Assembly: GCA_015680685.1 (NCBI GenBank)
Contig: MNCI01030719.1
Location: forward strand, 10,937-74,936
Direction of reading: 5' to 3'
DNA: 64,000 bases
Source: Gnetum montanum
Taxonomy: Eukaryota > Streptophyta > Gnetopsida > Gnetales > Gnetaceae
Part shown: positions 10,454 to 20,025 of the stretch, piece after piece
Numbering within the stretch: the first letter of the stretch is position 1
Layout: the number at the start of each line of letters is the position of its first letter
The notes under the pieces: model-generated
What the model saw: the letters and a program-made list of their open reading frames with translations, nothing else
Told to the model about the DNA's origin: nothing
Databases searched by the model: none
Made by a program: the position numbers and the translations under genes

Positions 10454-10861
10454 GAGAGAAGGGTTGAGAGAGATTTAATTAACTACTAAAGCATTTAAAT
10501 GATGAACAATAAATAACAATAAGTAAAGTTCTATTTAGCTTAGTCCATGCACTACAAGGTTTATCCAACAGTTCGTCCTTATTTCTATACACAAACTTGT
10601 GTTTAGGTACAATATTTTCTTGAATAAAAATCTATTCACTTTGGAGCTCCTACTACGGGCACATGAAATTTATTCTATCTCTGAAGAGGTAAAATTGCCA
10701 GAGTTTCGCTAAGGGTCTAGATCTAGATGAAGAAACAAGGAAGAGCCACCTCTTAGTTATAGATTTGGCAACGCACTGCGATATCGCGTACACGATATCG
10801 TAGGGGCAAACGCTATATCGCGGGGGATGCGATATCGTGTATGCGATATCATGTCCCATCA
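10033..10861 (-). mobile_element. Element 1 5' LTR
   Basis: 829 bp from TGATGAG (10033) to CCCATCA (10861) on the plus strand. Its partial duplicate begins at 9520 and stops at the N at 9941. Compared with the 3' LTR the palindromic CGATATCG array is shorter (10775-10855). A TATTTATA-like box is altered here to tagttatag. Confidence 0.85.
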
Positions 10862-11583
10862 AAAGGTTAGAAGTTTTCTCCAAAGTGCTCATAGTAGATG
10901 TCATTGAGTGTACGTATCTTTATTTGAGCATAGTTTTACCTAAGCATGATAGTGTGTGTGGTAATAAAGATAAGCTTTCTAATAAACCTTATAGCACTTT
11001 GGATAAATTAGCTATTTTTATTTATGTATTTATTGTTTCCAATTATTTGTTAAATGCTTTCAATTAGTTATTAAATATTTTTTAGCTATTGAGTTAATGA
11101 GGCAATTAAGTGAGATAAATTATACACATAAGTATGACCAGTTTGAACGTAACACGTATTCACTTGGTAATCCCAGCAGTGTTATTGCTTTGGTACACCC
11201 AGTAGCATAGTGCTTGGTCACCTAGTAATGGATATGTGGGTTTAGGATGTGTATGGAAAGTGGGATTGGATGCTTATTTTAGGATTAGTTAAATTCTAGT
11301 TAATTAATTAATTTAGATTAGTTAATCAAATTTCTTTTATCTACATTTTGAGCACCAAACTATAAAACATAAAATGATAAAAATTAGATGCATTAGTTAC
11401 ACTTAACCATACCAATGAACATCACAAGTGTAATTGGGAAGACAACGATTGACCTTAAGGCCAAATTCACTTCCTAAAGAGCTAGTGCATTGGAAATGAT
11501 AAAGTTCATGAAATTCGATTGAGTCCCATGTGAACGCTTTGTGATTCATATGGTTGGGCACAGGGGTACCTTACTACTCATCA
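10862..11583 (+). mobile_element. Element 2 5' LTR, right part
   Basis: Begins with the AAAGG target duplication of element 1 (10862-10866) and continues the interrupted LTR. It matches 23345-24068, including 'taataaagataagctttct' and 'ggtaatcccag', and ends ACTCATCA at 11583, directly before the PBS. Confidence 0.88.
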
Positions 11584-11584
11584 T

Positions 11585-11602
11585 TGGCACTACTACTGGG
11601 AA
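11585..11602 (+). promoter_or_regulatory. Element 2 primer-binding site, tRNA-Asp type
   Basis: TGGCACTACTACTGGGAA, one base after the LTR end. Against the Athila-type tRNA-Asp site TGGCGCCGTTGCCGGGAA all six differences are transitions (C/T or G/A), as expected from decay of methylated cytosines. Confidence 0.75.
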
Positions 11603-11715
11603 GTTTGTTTGTGGAATGAGCACTATTTAGGTTTAGGTGAATACCATTAATATCATTGTATGAACCTCAAGGTCAATATTATCTCCACTATACATAGAAT
11701 TATAAGTTTTGTAAA

Positions 11716-13510
11716 ATGTCTTCTTCTTTTCACAAACATGAAGATGCTAAACCACTAGTCCCACAAGAATGCAAAGTGGTATACTCTCATCCAAATGAGT
11801 TTGTGCTGAACTTCACCTTCATTCTACATTAGGATGAACAACTACAATGGCATGATATGGAGGGAAACATTGTCTTGCTCCTTGATTAATCTATGCTTGA
11901 CATGCTATTCAAAACCTTTAAGAAGTTAGGCATAGCAAATCTTCATGAAGAATACGTTGTGGATGGATATGACACTTGAAACTACTATCCCATTGAAACA
12001 CAACATAAATGAGATCAGCATCAAGAGAAACTCCATGAAGCTACAAAAGGAAAACATTATGCCAATCCCTTGTTCCTACTACACCAAGATGACAATGAGG
12101 ATCCTCCCTTGGAAGGTTCTCAACATGAAGATTCTCCATCCCTTACTACTGATGGTGAGGGTTTGAACTTGACCTTACAATCCACTATTCACAAATTGGA
12201 TTTAGAAAAGAGTGATAGCCAAGGTAGGGACTTGGGTAAACATCACAAGAATAAGGGATCTAAATATGGTGATTGTAACCAGCATGAGAGTGATAGTGAA
12301 CACTGTGGTGGTGGTGGCAATGGTGGTCCATCTTTCTCTTCACCCTCTTCATCTAATTCCAAACATTCCTCTTCATCTGATGGTTCTTATGAAAGTCACC
12401 ATTGAAACAATCATGATGAAGGTAACCAGCAAAACAACAATGACCATGAAGGCCACCAAAACCAAAGGGGTGGCCAAAACCATCATTAGCGTCATTGACA
12501 TAGTGATGATGATGAACCTCTATTGGTGACTCGAAGTATGCTTAACATTGCAAAAGCAGTGAAAATCCGAACCAAGCATATCAAGCATAATTGAATCAAG
12601 TTCCTAGACATGAACAATATTTCAAGATTTGAGGGTAGATACAATTCTAATTTGTAGACACATCTATAAGCTTTTCAAGATGCCTATGCCTTATAGAACA
12701 TAGAGAATGAGTGGCAAAAACTAAAACTTTTCCCAAGGATACCCATTAAAGAAGCTAAATGTTGGTATCGGTCCTTAAAGTTGGAATGCATCCATAGATG
12801 GAGTACCATGTTAGAACTATTCAATGACAAATTCTAGATGTACTCTAGAGTGTCTAATTTGAGAAGAAAAATCCAAGGCTATAAATAAGAAGCACATGAA
12901 CCCTTGGATGCCACCATAGGCCAATACTATTCACTCTTACACCAATGCCCTGGTTATGGTTATTCGTAGAGGGAATAACTTCATCACATCATAGATGGGC
13001 TTAGAGTAGAAACAAGAAGAACCCTTGGGGTGTATGCCCAAGGAAGGTTGTTTGAAATGAGAGCTCATTAGATCCAAAGGCTAATTGAGCAAGTAGCAAA
13101 ATAAGAAGGTGAGCTACGAAAAAGGGAAAGTGCTGAAGAGTACAACAGGGACCCTTCCATCAAAAAATGAGAGATTTAATTTTGTTACAATGCAGAGTCA
13201 CCACTTGATGAAGTGATGAACAGAATAACCTTGGCCATCAAAAAATATATTTTTGAAATTTTGGCCAAGGTTGATAAGTTATGGGATTCTTTGAATGAAA
13301 AATTTCAAACTGCTTTAAAAATTGCTAAAGAATCCAAAAAACAAAATAGTGATTATAATCGTAGGAGGTGAACAGAAGTTGAATGTGCCTACCAAAGAGG
13401 TAAGGGTAAAGTTTCCGCAATAGAAGAACTTGTGGAGTCTGACTTTGATGATGAAATTGAATGTGACATCTATCAATATCAATATCCAAAGAAATGTTGA
13501 CCTGTGGTGT
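11716..13510 (+). pseudogene. Element 2 gag
   Basis: Starts at ATG 11716 (MSSSFHK), aligned with element 1 gag. An early block has PLVPQECKVVYSHPNE and NFTFILH. The retrotransposon gag domain lies around 12700-13150, with WYRSLKLE near 12760, QYYSLLHQCPGYGY near 12925 and EGELRKRESAEEYNRDPS near 13110-13160. A C-terminal block (13200-13500) has SPLDEVMNR, LAKVDKLWDSL and IYQYQYPKK, matching elements 1 and 5. Stops are frequent, mostly CAG/CAA to TAG/TAA changes. No CCHC zinc knuckle was found, so RNA binding may use basic residues (inference). Confidence 0.75.
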
Positions 13511-14190
13511 CACACTTACAAGAGTCTAGAGTGTAGACATTGAATCCTCACCTAGCATGTAGGCAACGTCAAAGAAGATTGCCTTACCCTCAAGGTAGTC
13601 AAAGGTAGTTCCACTAGTAACAACTGGCTTACTACCCAAGTGGAACTCCTCCAAAACCATACAAACAATACCAATAGTGGTACCAACCACAATCATGGGG
13701 ATTTCCACCACTAAGTTAGCATTATCCTTACAGATAACTAGAACCATATGGGTACTATGTTCAGTAGCCCATCTCCCCTAGAAGTTCTACAAGTCATACA
13801 TCATTCCAGCATCACTATTACCCTCTAGAGTATCACCGACACATTTACCATATATTCAAGGGGAAAACCCATATCCATATCCTTATCATCCTCAACATCC
13901 CTTTACACATACATCGCCACCTTCAACCTAGTTACCTCTTACTCTATCTATGTAGGGAGAGATTCTTCCACAACTACAATAATGAAATGCTACGAGGGCT
14001 ATGCACCCACAAGAAGTTTTTCAACCAAGTGATCTAGACAATCAATTTAGAAAAAGACCTTTATTTTAGCCTAGAAATCCTCTCTAGCCCTCATAACCTA
14101 CTCCAGTTGAGCACCCTACATCTCCAACACCCTCATCTTCTACATAAAATACCTTCAAGTGGCCTTCAAACCAAGTGCTACCTAGGATCT
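13511..14190 (+). pseudogene. Element 2 Pro/Gln/Tyr-rich gag-protease linker
   Basis: Continues the gag frame with many Pro, Gln, Tyr and Ser codons (for example YPSGTPP near 13632-13655 and repeated PYPY/HPQHP words near 13870-13910). The corresponding segments in element 1 (7440-6900) and element 5 (63650-63130) have the same composition. Function unknown; low complexity suggests a disordered linker. Many stops. Confidence 0.5.
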
Positions 14191-14800
14191 ACATTATAAT
14201 GTTTACTTATGCTATTTCTGATTAGATCAAGGTTGGAAATCTTCCTATAAAAATATCTGATCTAGAAAGTCCACTCATCTATCTATAGATTGTTGGAAAA
14301 GAGCCATGCAAGGCTCTTCTTGACTCTAATTCCAAAGTTAATCTCATTTCCCATAACATGTACAAAGGCTAAAACCTACCACCTCTTAAGAAGAGAAACA
14401 TTGGAATAGAATTAGTAGATTAGTTGATTATTGTCTCTCTAGGATTAGTAGAGGACATTGTGACCATAGTTTGTGGATGGTCCTATCCTGCTAATTTTCT
14501 GGTAATCAAGGTGGAAAACTACAAAAATGACTTTTCCATCATCATAGGAAGAGCTTGGTTAAGCATGGTCAACGCAAGAATGGCTATAAGGAACCTATCT
14601 CTCAAAATATCTAAGGAAAATGAGCTAGAAAAGATTAAGAAAAAGTGTATTCCATGCATCATGTATAGTGATAATAGGCGCAATTGCATGCAGAAGATTT
14701 GGCCCATCAAGAGCACATACATTAAGGCATGCAATCAGTGTGCACAAGAGATCAATATTCAAAGGTGTTTGTATGTAGTAGTCACAAAGTAGGAGGGCAC
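14190..14800 (+). pseudogene. Element 2 aspartic protease
   Basis: Retropepsin-like domain that would process the polyprotein. LLDSNSKVNLISHNMYKG at about 14320-14375 is the active-site loop; the catalytic triplet D-S-G is D-S-N here. FLVIKVENYKNDFSIIIGRA (14500-14560) with WLS is the conserved hydrophobic strand and IIGRAWL segment. The open part is 14424-14792. All three family copies in the window have a damaged active-site triplet, in different ways (DSN, NSG, NSS). Confidence 0.7.
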
Positions 14801-15169
14801 CCAATGGCTGATTACTAATTTAGATAGTAGCACAATATGCATGAAACCAATTAAGAGTATAACTTGTGCATATGTTAAATGCATGGACAAAATTGAAAAA
14901 GTTCATTTCCAACTCTCTGATAAAGATGATGATAACTATTGTGGAGAGTTGAAAATCCTTAATCACTTCAAGCATGAGCCCTTGGAACTAAAACATTTAT
15001 CATCTAGTATGGAGTATGCATTTTTAAAGAATGGTAAACTAGTCATCATTAATGCCAAACTTGCTCTTGAGAAAAAATAAGAGTTGTTGAAAGTGGTGAA
15101 TAAATGCTCAACATCCTTTGCTTGGTCATATCTAGAGCTAATAGTAATCAATCCAAGGATATGCTAGCA

Positions 15170-15910
15170 TTGCATCTGCATTGACTTGGCCATGAAGCCT
15201 AAAAAGCAACCATAGAGATGACTAAACCCAAAATTGAAGCAAATCATCAAGAAGGAGATAAAGCAACTCTTCAAAGCAGTGTTCATCTATCCAATCATAG
15301 ATAGTGAGTGGGTAAACCCACTTGTAATAGTACCAAAGAAGGGTGGAAAATGACAGGTTTGCATCGACTTTAGGTTCTTAAATATAACAATTTTTAAAAA
15401 TCATTTTCCTTTGTCATTTGTAGATCAAGTGTTAGAAACCATATCCAGGCATTGTTATTATAGCTTTTTGGATGGCTATAGTGGCTATAACCAAATCCAA
15501 ATTGCACCAAAAGATCAAGCCAAGACAACATTCATGAGTCCTTCGGGAACTTTTGCATATTGTAAGTTGCCATTTGGTCTATGTAATGCCCCTACAACAT
15601 TTCAATGCTTGGTCATTAGTATCTTTCAACAACAAATTGGTAGTGATGTTAAAGTCTTCATGGATGACTTTTCCACCTATGGAGCTACCTTTAAGCAAGC
15701 CTTAGACTGACCTAAACAAGTACTAAAGAGATGCGTAGAGACAAACCTACAGCTCAACTGGCAAAAGAGCCATCTCATGGTCTAAGAAGGCATTGTGCTA
15801 GGACACCGAATTTTACAAAAAGGTATTGAGGTAGACCTAGAAAAGATAAGGGTTATCTAAGGAATAACATACTAACCAAAGACTGTTAAAGATGTTCGGT
15901 CATTCCTTGG
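15170..15910 (+). pseudogene. Element 2 reverse transcriptase
   Basis: Ty3/gypsy RT. In order: LKQIIKKEIKQLFK (about 15234), DSEWVNPLVIVPKKGGK (15302-15350), FLNITI and HFPLSFVDQVLE (15400-15430), FLDGYSGYNQIQIAPKDQ (15468-15520), PFGLCNAPTTFQ (15570-15605), and catalytic VFMDDFSTYG (15654-15685). The FMDD form instead of YVDD is characteristic of Athila/Tat-type elements. The longest open stretch is 15411-15710. A TGA follows at 15708, and further stops lie before the RNase H domain. Confidence 0.85.
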
Positions 15911-16069
15911 ACACACTGGCTGCTACTGACGATTTATTGAGAATTTCTCTAAGGTTTCTAAGCCATTGATAGAACTTACAAAGAAGGATGCACCTTTTAT
16001 CTAGACTAAGGAATGTGAAAACCCATTCCAACAGTTAAAGAAGAAACTTGTAGAAACACCAATCTTACA

Positions 16070-16420
16070 GGCACCAGATTGGTCTAGACCCTTCCATATT
16101 ATAATAGATGCATCTAAGTATGCTTTGGGAGTAGTGCTCATGTAGATGAATCATAAGAAACATCCATACTATATCCACTATGTGAGTCGAAGCATTGTGG
16201 AAGCATAGTTAAATTACACCACCACCAGAAAAGAATTAATGGTAGTGGTGTATGTGCTAAAAAATTTTAGACATTTTGTACTAGGTTACAAAGTATTTGT
16301 GCATATAGACCATAGTGAAATTTTCTTCCTTATGAATAATCTGATGGTAAGTTCTCATGTTATATGATGGCTCGTGATCTTGTAGGAATGTGATTTTTGA
16401 CCACCTCTCTCACTTAAGAT
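16070..16420 (+). pseudogene. Element 2 RNase H
   Basis: RNase H domain following the RT connection. FHIIIDASKYALGVVLM at about 16093-16143 carries the first catalytic Asp. YYIHYVSRSIVEA and LNYTTTRKELMVVVY (16165-16255) carry the E region, and FVLGYKVFVHIDH (16275-16313) carries the second Asp. Stops interrupt at 16144 and 16207. Confidence 0.75.
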
Positions 16421-16639
16421 GGGATAACAAAGAGGAGAAGAGCTCGCTCTTTGATCAGTTTCTAGACAAACTCCTCTTTACTGAAGTAATAGGTGAACAA
16501 ATACCTACAAAAGCAACATGGTATAATGGCATCCTCACATATCTTCTCTTCCAAGAGATGCCATAAGACTTGGATTTTAGGAAGAAACAAAAATTTCTTC
16601 AGTGGATCAAATACTTCATGGAAATCAATGGACACCTTT

Positions 16640-17769
16640 ATAAGGTGTGTGCTGAGGGCCTAATTTGTTGGTGTGTCCTTAACAAAGATCAATTGTGCAT
16701 TCTCTAGGATGCTCACAAAGGGCCTTGTGGAGGCAACTATGTAAAGAGACACACAACCATAAAAATCCTAATGGTAGGATACTATTGGCCTACAATCTTT
16801 AAGGATGCCCACCAATTTGACAAGTCTTGTGAACATTGTTAATGAGACGGGGGAATGTTCGCTTGCATGGAAGGTCCTTAATAGTGGATTCAACCATTGG
16901 AGACTTTTGATATATGGGTTATTGAATTCATTGGTTCCATCACATCCATGTCTAATGGAAAGGCATATATTATAGTAGTAGTTGACTACTAAATAAAATG
17001 AGCATAAGTGGTAGCCGTTATTGATTGTACCTCATCTACTGCTACCAAATTTATACAACAAAATATCATGAATAGGTTTGGGGAGCCACATTCACTAATT
17101 TCTGATAATGGAACTCATTTCACAAGTTCCATATTTAGAAAATTAATGCAATGCTTAGGGGTAGAACATAAATTGACAAGACCTTACCACCCCTAAGCCA
17201 ATGGTCAAGTAGAGGTAACCAACTAGGAGATTACAAAAATACTAGCATGAACCATTAGCAAATATAGGAAGGATTGGAGTACAAAACTTAATGATGCTCT
17301 CTAGGCTTATCGTTCAACTTAGAAATTTCCTATTGGCTATTCTCCCTATGAGTTAGTGTATAGGAAACTTCCAATGCTCCCAATCCAATATGATCTTTGT
17401 ACACTCTCAATGGCATCTAATCTAAGCCTTGACCTAAGTCTAGCACAGAAAGAAGGACTAATCAATCTGAATGTACTAGATGAAAATCAATTAGTGGCCC
17501 TATCCTTGAATGAGGTAAATAAGCCATTTAGCAAACAACATCATGACCTTAAAATTAGGAAAGTAAAACTTCAACTAGAAGATAAGGTTCTTTACTGGAA
17601 TCCTACATATGAATCCCAAAAGATAAAATTTCAAACATTGTGGGAGGGACCTTATATAATTGATCAAACCTTTTCCTCTTGGGCCATGTTGATCTACAAA
17701 CCTGACAACTCAAATAAAAAGCAGTTAGTTAACATCCAACAAGTTAAGCCTTTCATTGAACCAAAATAG
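16640..17769 (+). pseudogene. Element 2 integrase
   Basis: Zinc-binding N-terminus: HKGPCGGNYVKRHTT (16718-16755) through YYWPTIFKDAH to SCEHC (16835). Catalytic core: WVIEFIGS (16915-16940), where the first Asp of the D,D-35-E triad is now Glu; LISDNGTHFTSS (17095-17130) with the second Asp intact; and ANGQVEVTN (17198-17223) with the Glu intact. The C-terminal domain is open from 17356 to 17769 (GDKVLYWNP-like DKVLYWNP, LWEGPYII, VKPFIEP). No chromodomain seen. Pol ends at the TAG at 17767. Confidence 0.8.
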
Positions 17770-20025
17770 GCCAGTGCAACTACTGCCTTAATAGATGGAC
17801 AACCATGTTCTATTTTTTGGATCTCCTCCTTCCAACTCAATTATGGGGGAGATGGCCATCTATGCTAATCATCAAATTGGCTCATCAATTTTTTTTTACC
17901 TTTTTTGTTTTTCATGTTTTTCATTTTTACAAATTATTTCTTTTAGAAATTCTTGATTTTTTAAATTTTTCAAATTTTATACCATCTTTAGTACCTTTGA
18001 AATTTCTTAAATATTTTACACTTTCTTATATATTTTGGTTTTTTTTTGTTTTATTTGAGTGTGAGATTTTATAATTTATGCTTATAAAGAGTACTTTATT
18101 GTCATAAGACACAATGTCGCTATTATTATTTACTACTAATGGTTTGTGCTTAATGTGTGATTGTTGATGTTTGGTTTCTATTTTTGAATTTTAATGTCTA
18201 ATGACTTTGACATGGTTTATTTTTCATGAAATAGGTAGTGTGTCCATGTCATTCTCCCATTTAATGAACTTTATGGTTTTCCTTGTTCTAGGAATTTGAG
18301 GTTCCTTTCATTAAAGAAACTTTTAATCAATTGGTGACCTTGGTAGTTCCATAATTAGGAACGATTCAAAGGTTTGTAAAGGTTTTGACTTCAAGGGAAC
18401 TCAATACTCTTTGTCCTATTCTTCTTACTTAAGTGCTTGAGCGTTTTTCATGAACTTCTTACCTTTCCACACCAACTGCTGAAGGAAGTAAAAATAACAT
18501 CGTTGCATGGTGTGGTTTCCATTTCAAAAAAAATAAAAAAAAAACAATGGGAATTTAAAGCACACCCCTTCGACATGAATAAGTCCTTACATGGTGTGGT
18601 TCTCATTTCACAAAGAAAAAGAAAAATTCAAAGCACACCCCTTGGACAAATAAATGGGCTACAAGCACTAGTTATGGGACTCAAACAACATGCACCTATG
18701 CTTGAAGGTCCCCTCTAACTAAGGCCCTCTCTCTCACTTCCTACTTCTCTTTTCTTCTTTATGTGGAATGATGGTTATTTTGTGGAAGCATTCTTGTGTC
18801 TTGAGTGAGTGGTTTGATCTTAGAGTGATGATGCAAACTCACTAAAAGTGGATGGTTTTAGTCTAGACTAACGATGGAATTTCTCAGGTCATTTTAACCA
18901 CAAATTCCACAAGGAACTTTTTATGAACTCAATTTGGAATTCTCTTTGACCTTCTCTATCATCCNTATGATTTACTCAATGGAATATGTGAAAGATAGCA
19001 TTGTAGCAATTTCAAAGGTAAGGAACATTAATCAATCAAGTGAAGAGCTATGCAAGTGGGTCCTCCCCATAGCAAGCTCATGCCATTTTTGCCCTTGCAT
19101 AACCTTAACTAAGGAGTCTATGGGCCCCATTGTCGATTCAATGACATGACAAATTAAGGAACATCCCAAAAGAATCNACTCTTCACTTGATTGATTAATG
19201 TTCCTTACCTTTGAAATTGCTACAATGCTATCTTTCACATATTCCATTGAGTAAATCATATAGTTTTCCTTAATCTTTCATTTCATTCATCCACTCAATC
19301 AAATTTTCTCCATTATTTCAAATTTATGAGTTTAAACACCCTCTTGTCATGTTTTCATACTAATATTGGTCTTTAGAGCTTTCATTTGATACTAATTTCA
19401 CTCAGAAACTCTTCATATTTTGTAAGTTTATGTAAGGTCAAAGTTTGACTATAGTGGTCAACAATTGCATCATTGAGGCCCCATTGACACATCCACCCTA
19501 GTCAACAAGGCCCAGTCGACTAGGCCTCATCAATGCATTAAAAAAACCCTATATATACCACTAGATACTTTGTAATTTTTTACCATTTTCTCATAACACA
19601 AGGGGAGTTTTTAAAAATTTTTAGAGCCCAAAAACCTTCTAGAGCTAATAACTTCCTAACTGTTTGTCCACATCACTTTGTTTTTTGATCCTGTAGTTAC
19701 CGAAAGTAAGATCTTTATCATGGGGGCTGCAAACCTTAAGGTTTTTAATAAAAAATTGATAAAATTTTATAGAAATTTTCCTAAAATCCCCCAAAGGGTT
19801 GATAACCTTAACAACATATAAACATCAACTTTTTCATAAATCGACCCTTCCAACAACCTTCAAGATGATTTATTAATGATAATACATAAATAAATGATAA
19901 TTTGATTAACTAAAATAGCCATAATCACAACATAGCTAAGTGTAACTATCCTTAAGAGATAAGGTATCCAAATTTTTTTAAGGTTACACAATAATTGCTA
20001 ATCCATGGTTCTATTGTGATTATAG
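17770..20025 (+). other. Element 2 post-pol spacer
   Basis: Begins with a conserved purine tract GGGGGAGA (17845-17852) followed by TGGCCATC, shared with elements 1 and 5. Then come T-rich DNA (17890-18060), a direct repeat of ~35 bp containing 'gcatggtgtggtt' (18508 and 18591), 'ctaaggccctctctctcact' (18719) and a 'tcatgggggctgc' block (19718). An inverted misassembled segment lies at 18966-19176. No ORF is shared between copies here; the region looks like an untranslated spacer. Confidence 0.6.
18965..19260. repeat. Inverted segment bounded by two Ns, probable misassembly
   Basis: 18966-19047 and 19179-19260 are perfect 82-base inverted repeats. The 211-bp piece 18966-19176 lies between Ns at 18965 and 19177. 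Its reverse complement, not its printed strand, matches the same spacer region of element 1 (about 4850-5000) and, allowing for element orientation, element 5 (58190-58330). A small contig placed backwards explains this. Confidence 0.85.

Larger units (their letters stand above)
3202..10861 (-). mobile_element. Element 1: internally deleted Athila-like retrotransposon nested in element 2
   Basis: Minus-strand element with 3' LTR 3202-4139 and 5' LTR ending at 10861, purine tract next to the 3' LTR, tRNA-Asp-like PBS next to the 5' LTR, and a perfect AAAGG target duplication. It retains gag (from 9375 leftward) and protease (about 6800-6273). From there it jumps to the pol 3' end (6060), so RT, RNase H and integrase are missing. 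ORF2 is reduced to a short stub (4510-4300). LTR-LTR difference is about 10% by eye over the first 300 bases. About 510 bp of apparent length (9430-9940) is probably an assembly duplication. Confidence 0.88.

Noticed and set aside
18966-19260. Large perfect hairpin that could be a foldback element or microRNA precursor
   Set aside because: Bounded by Ns and explained by a backwards contig overlapping its neighbour.
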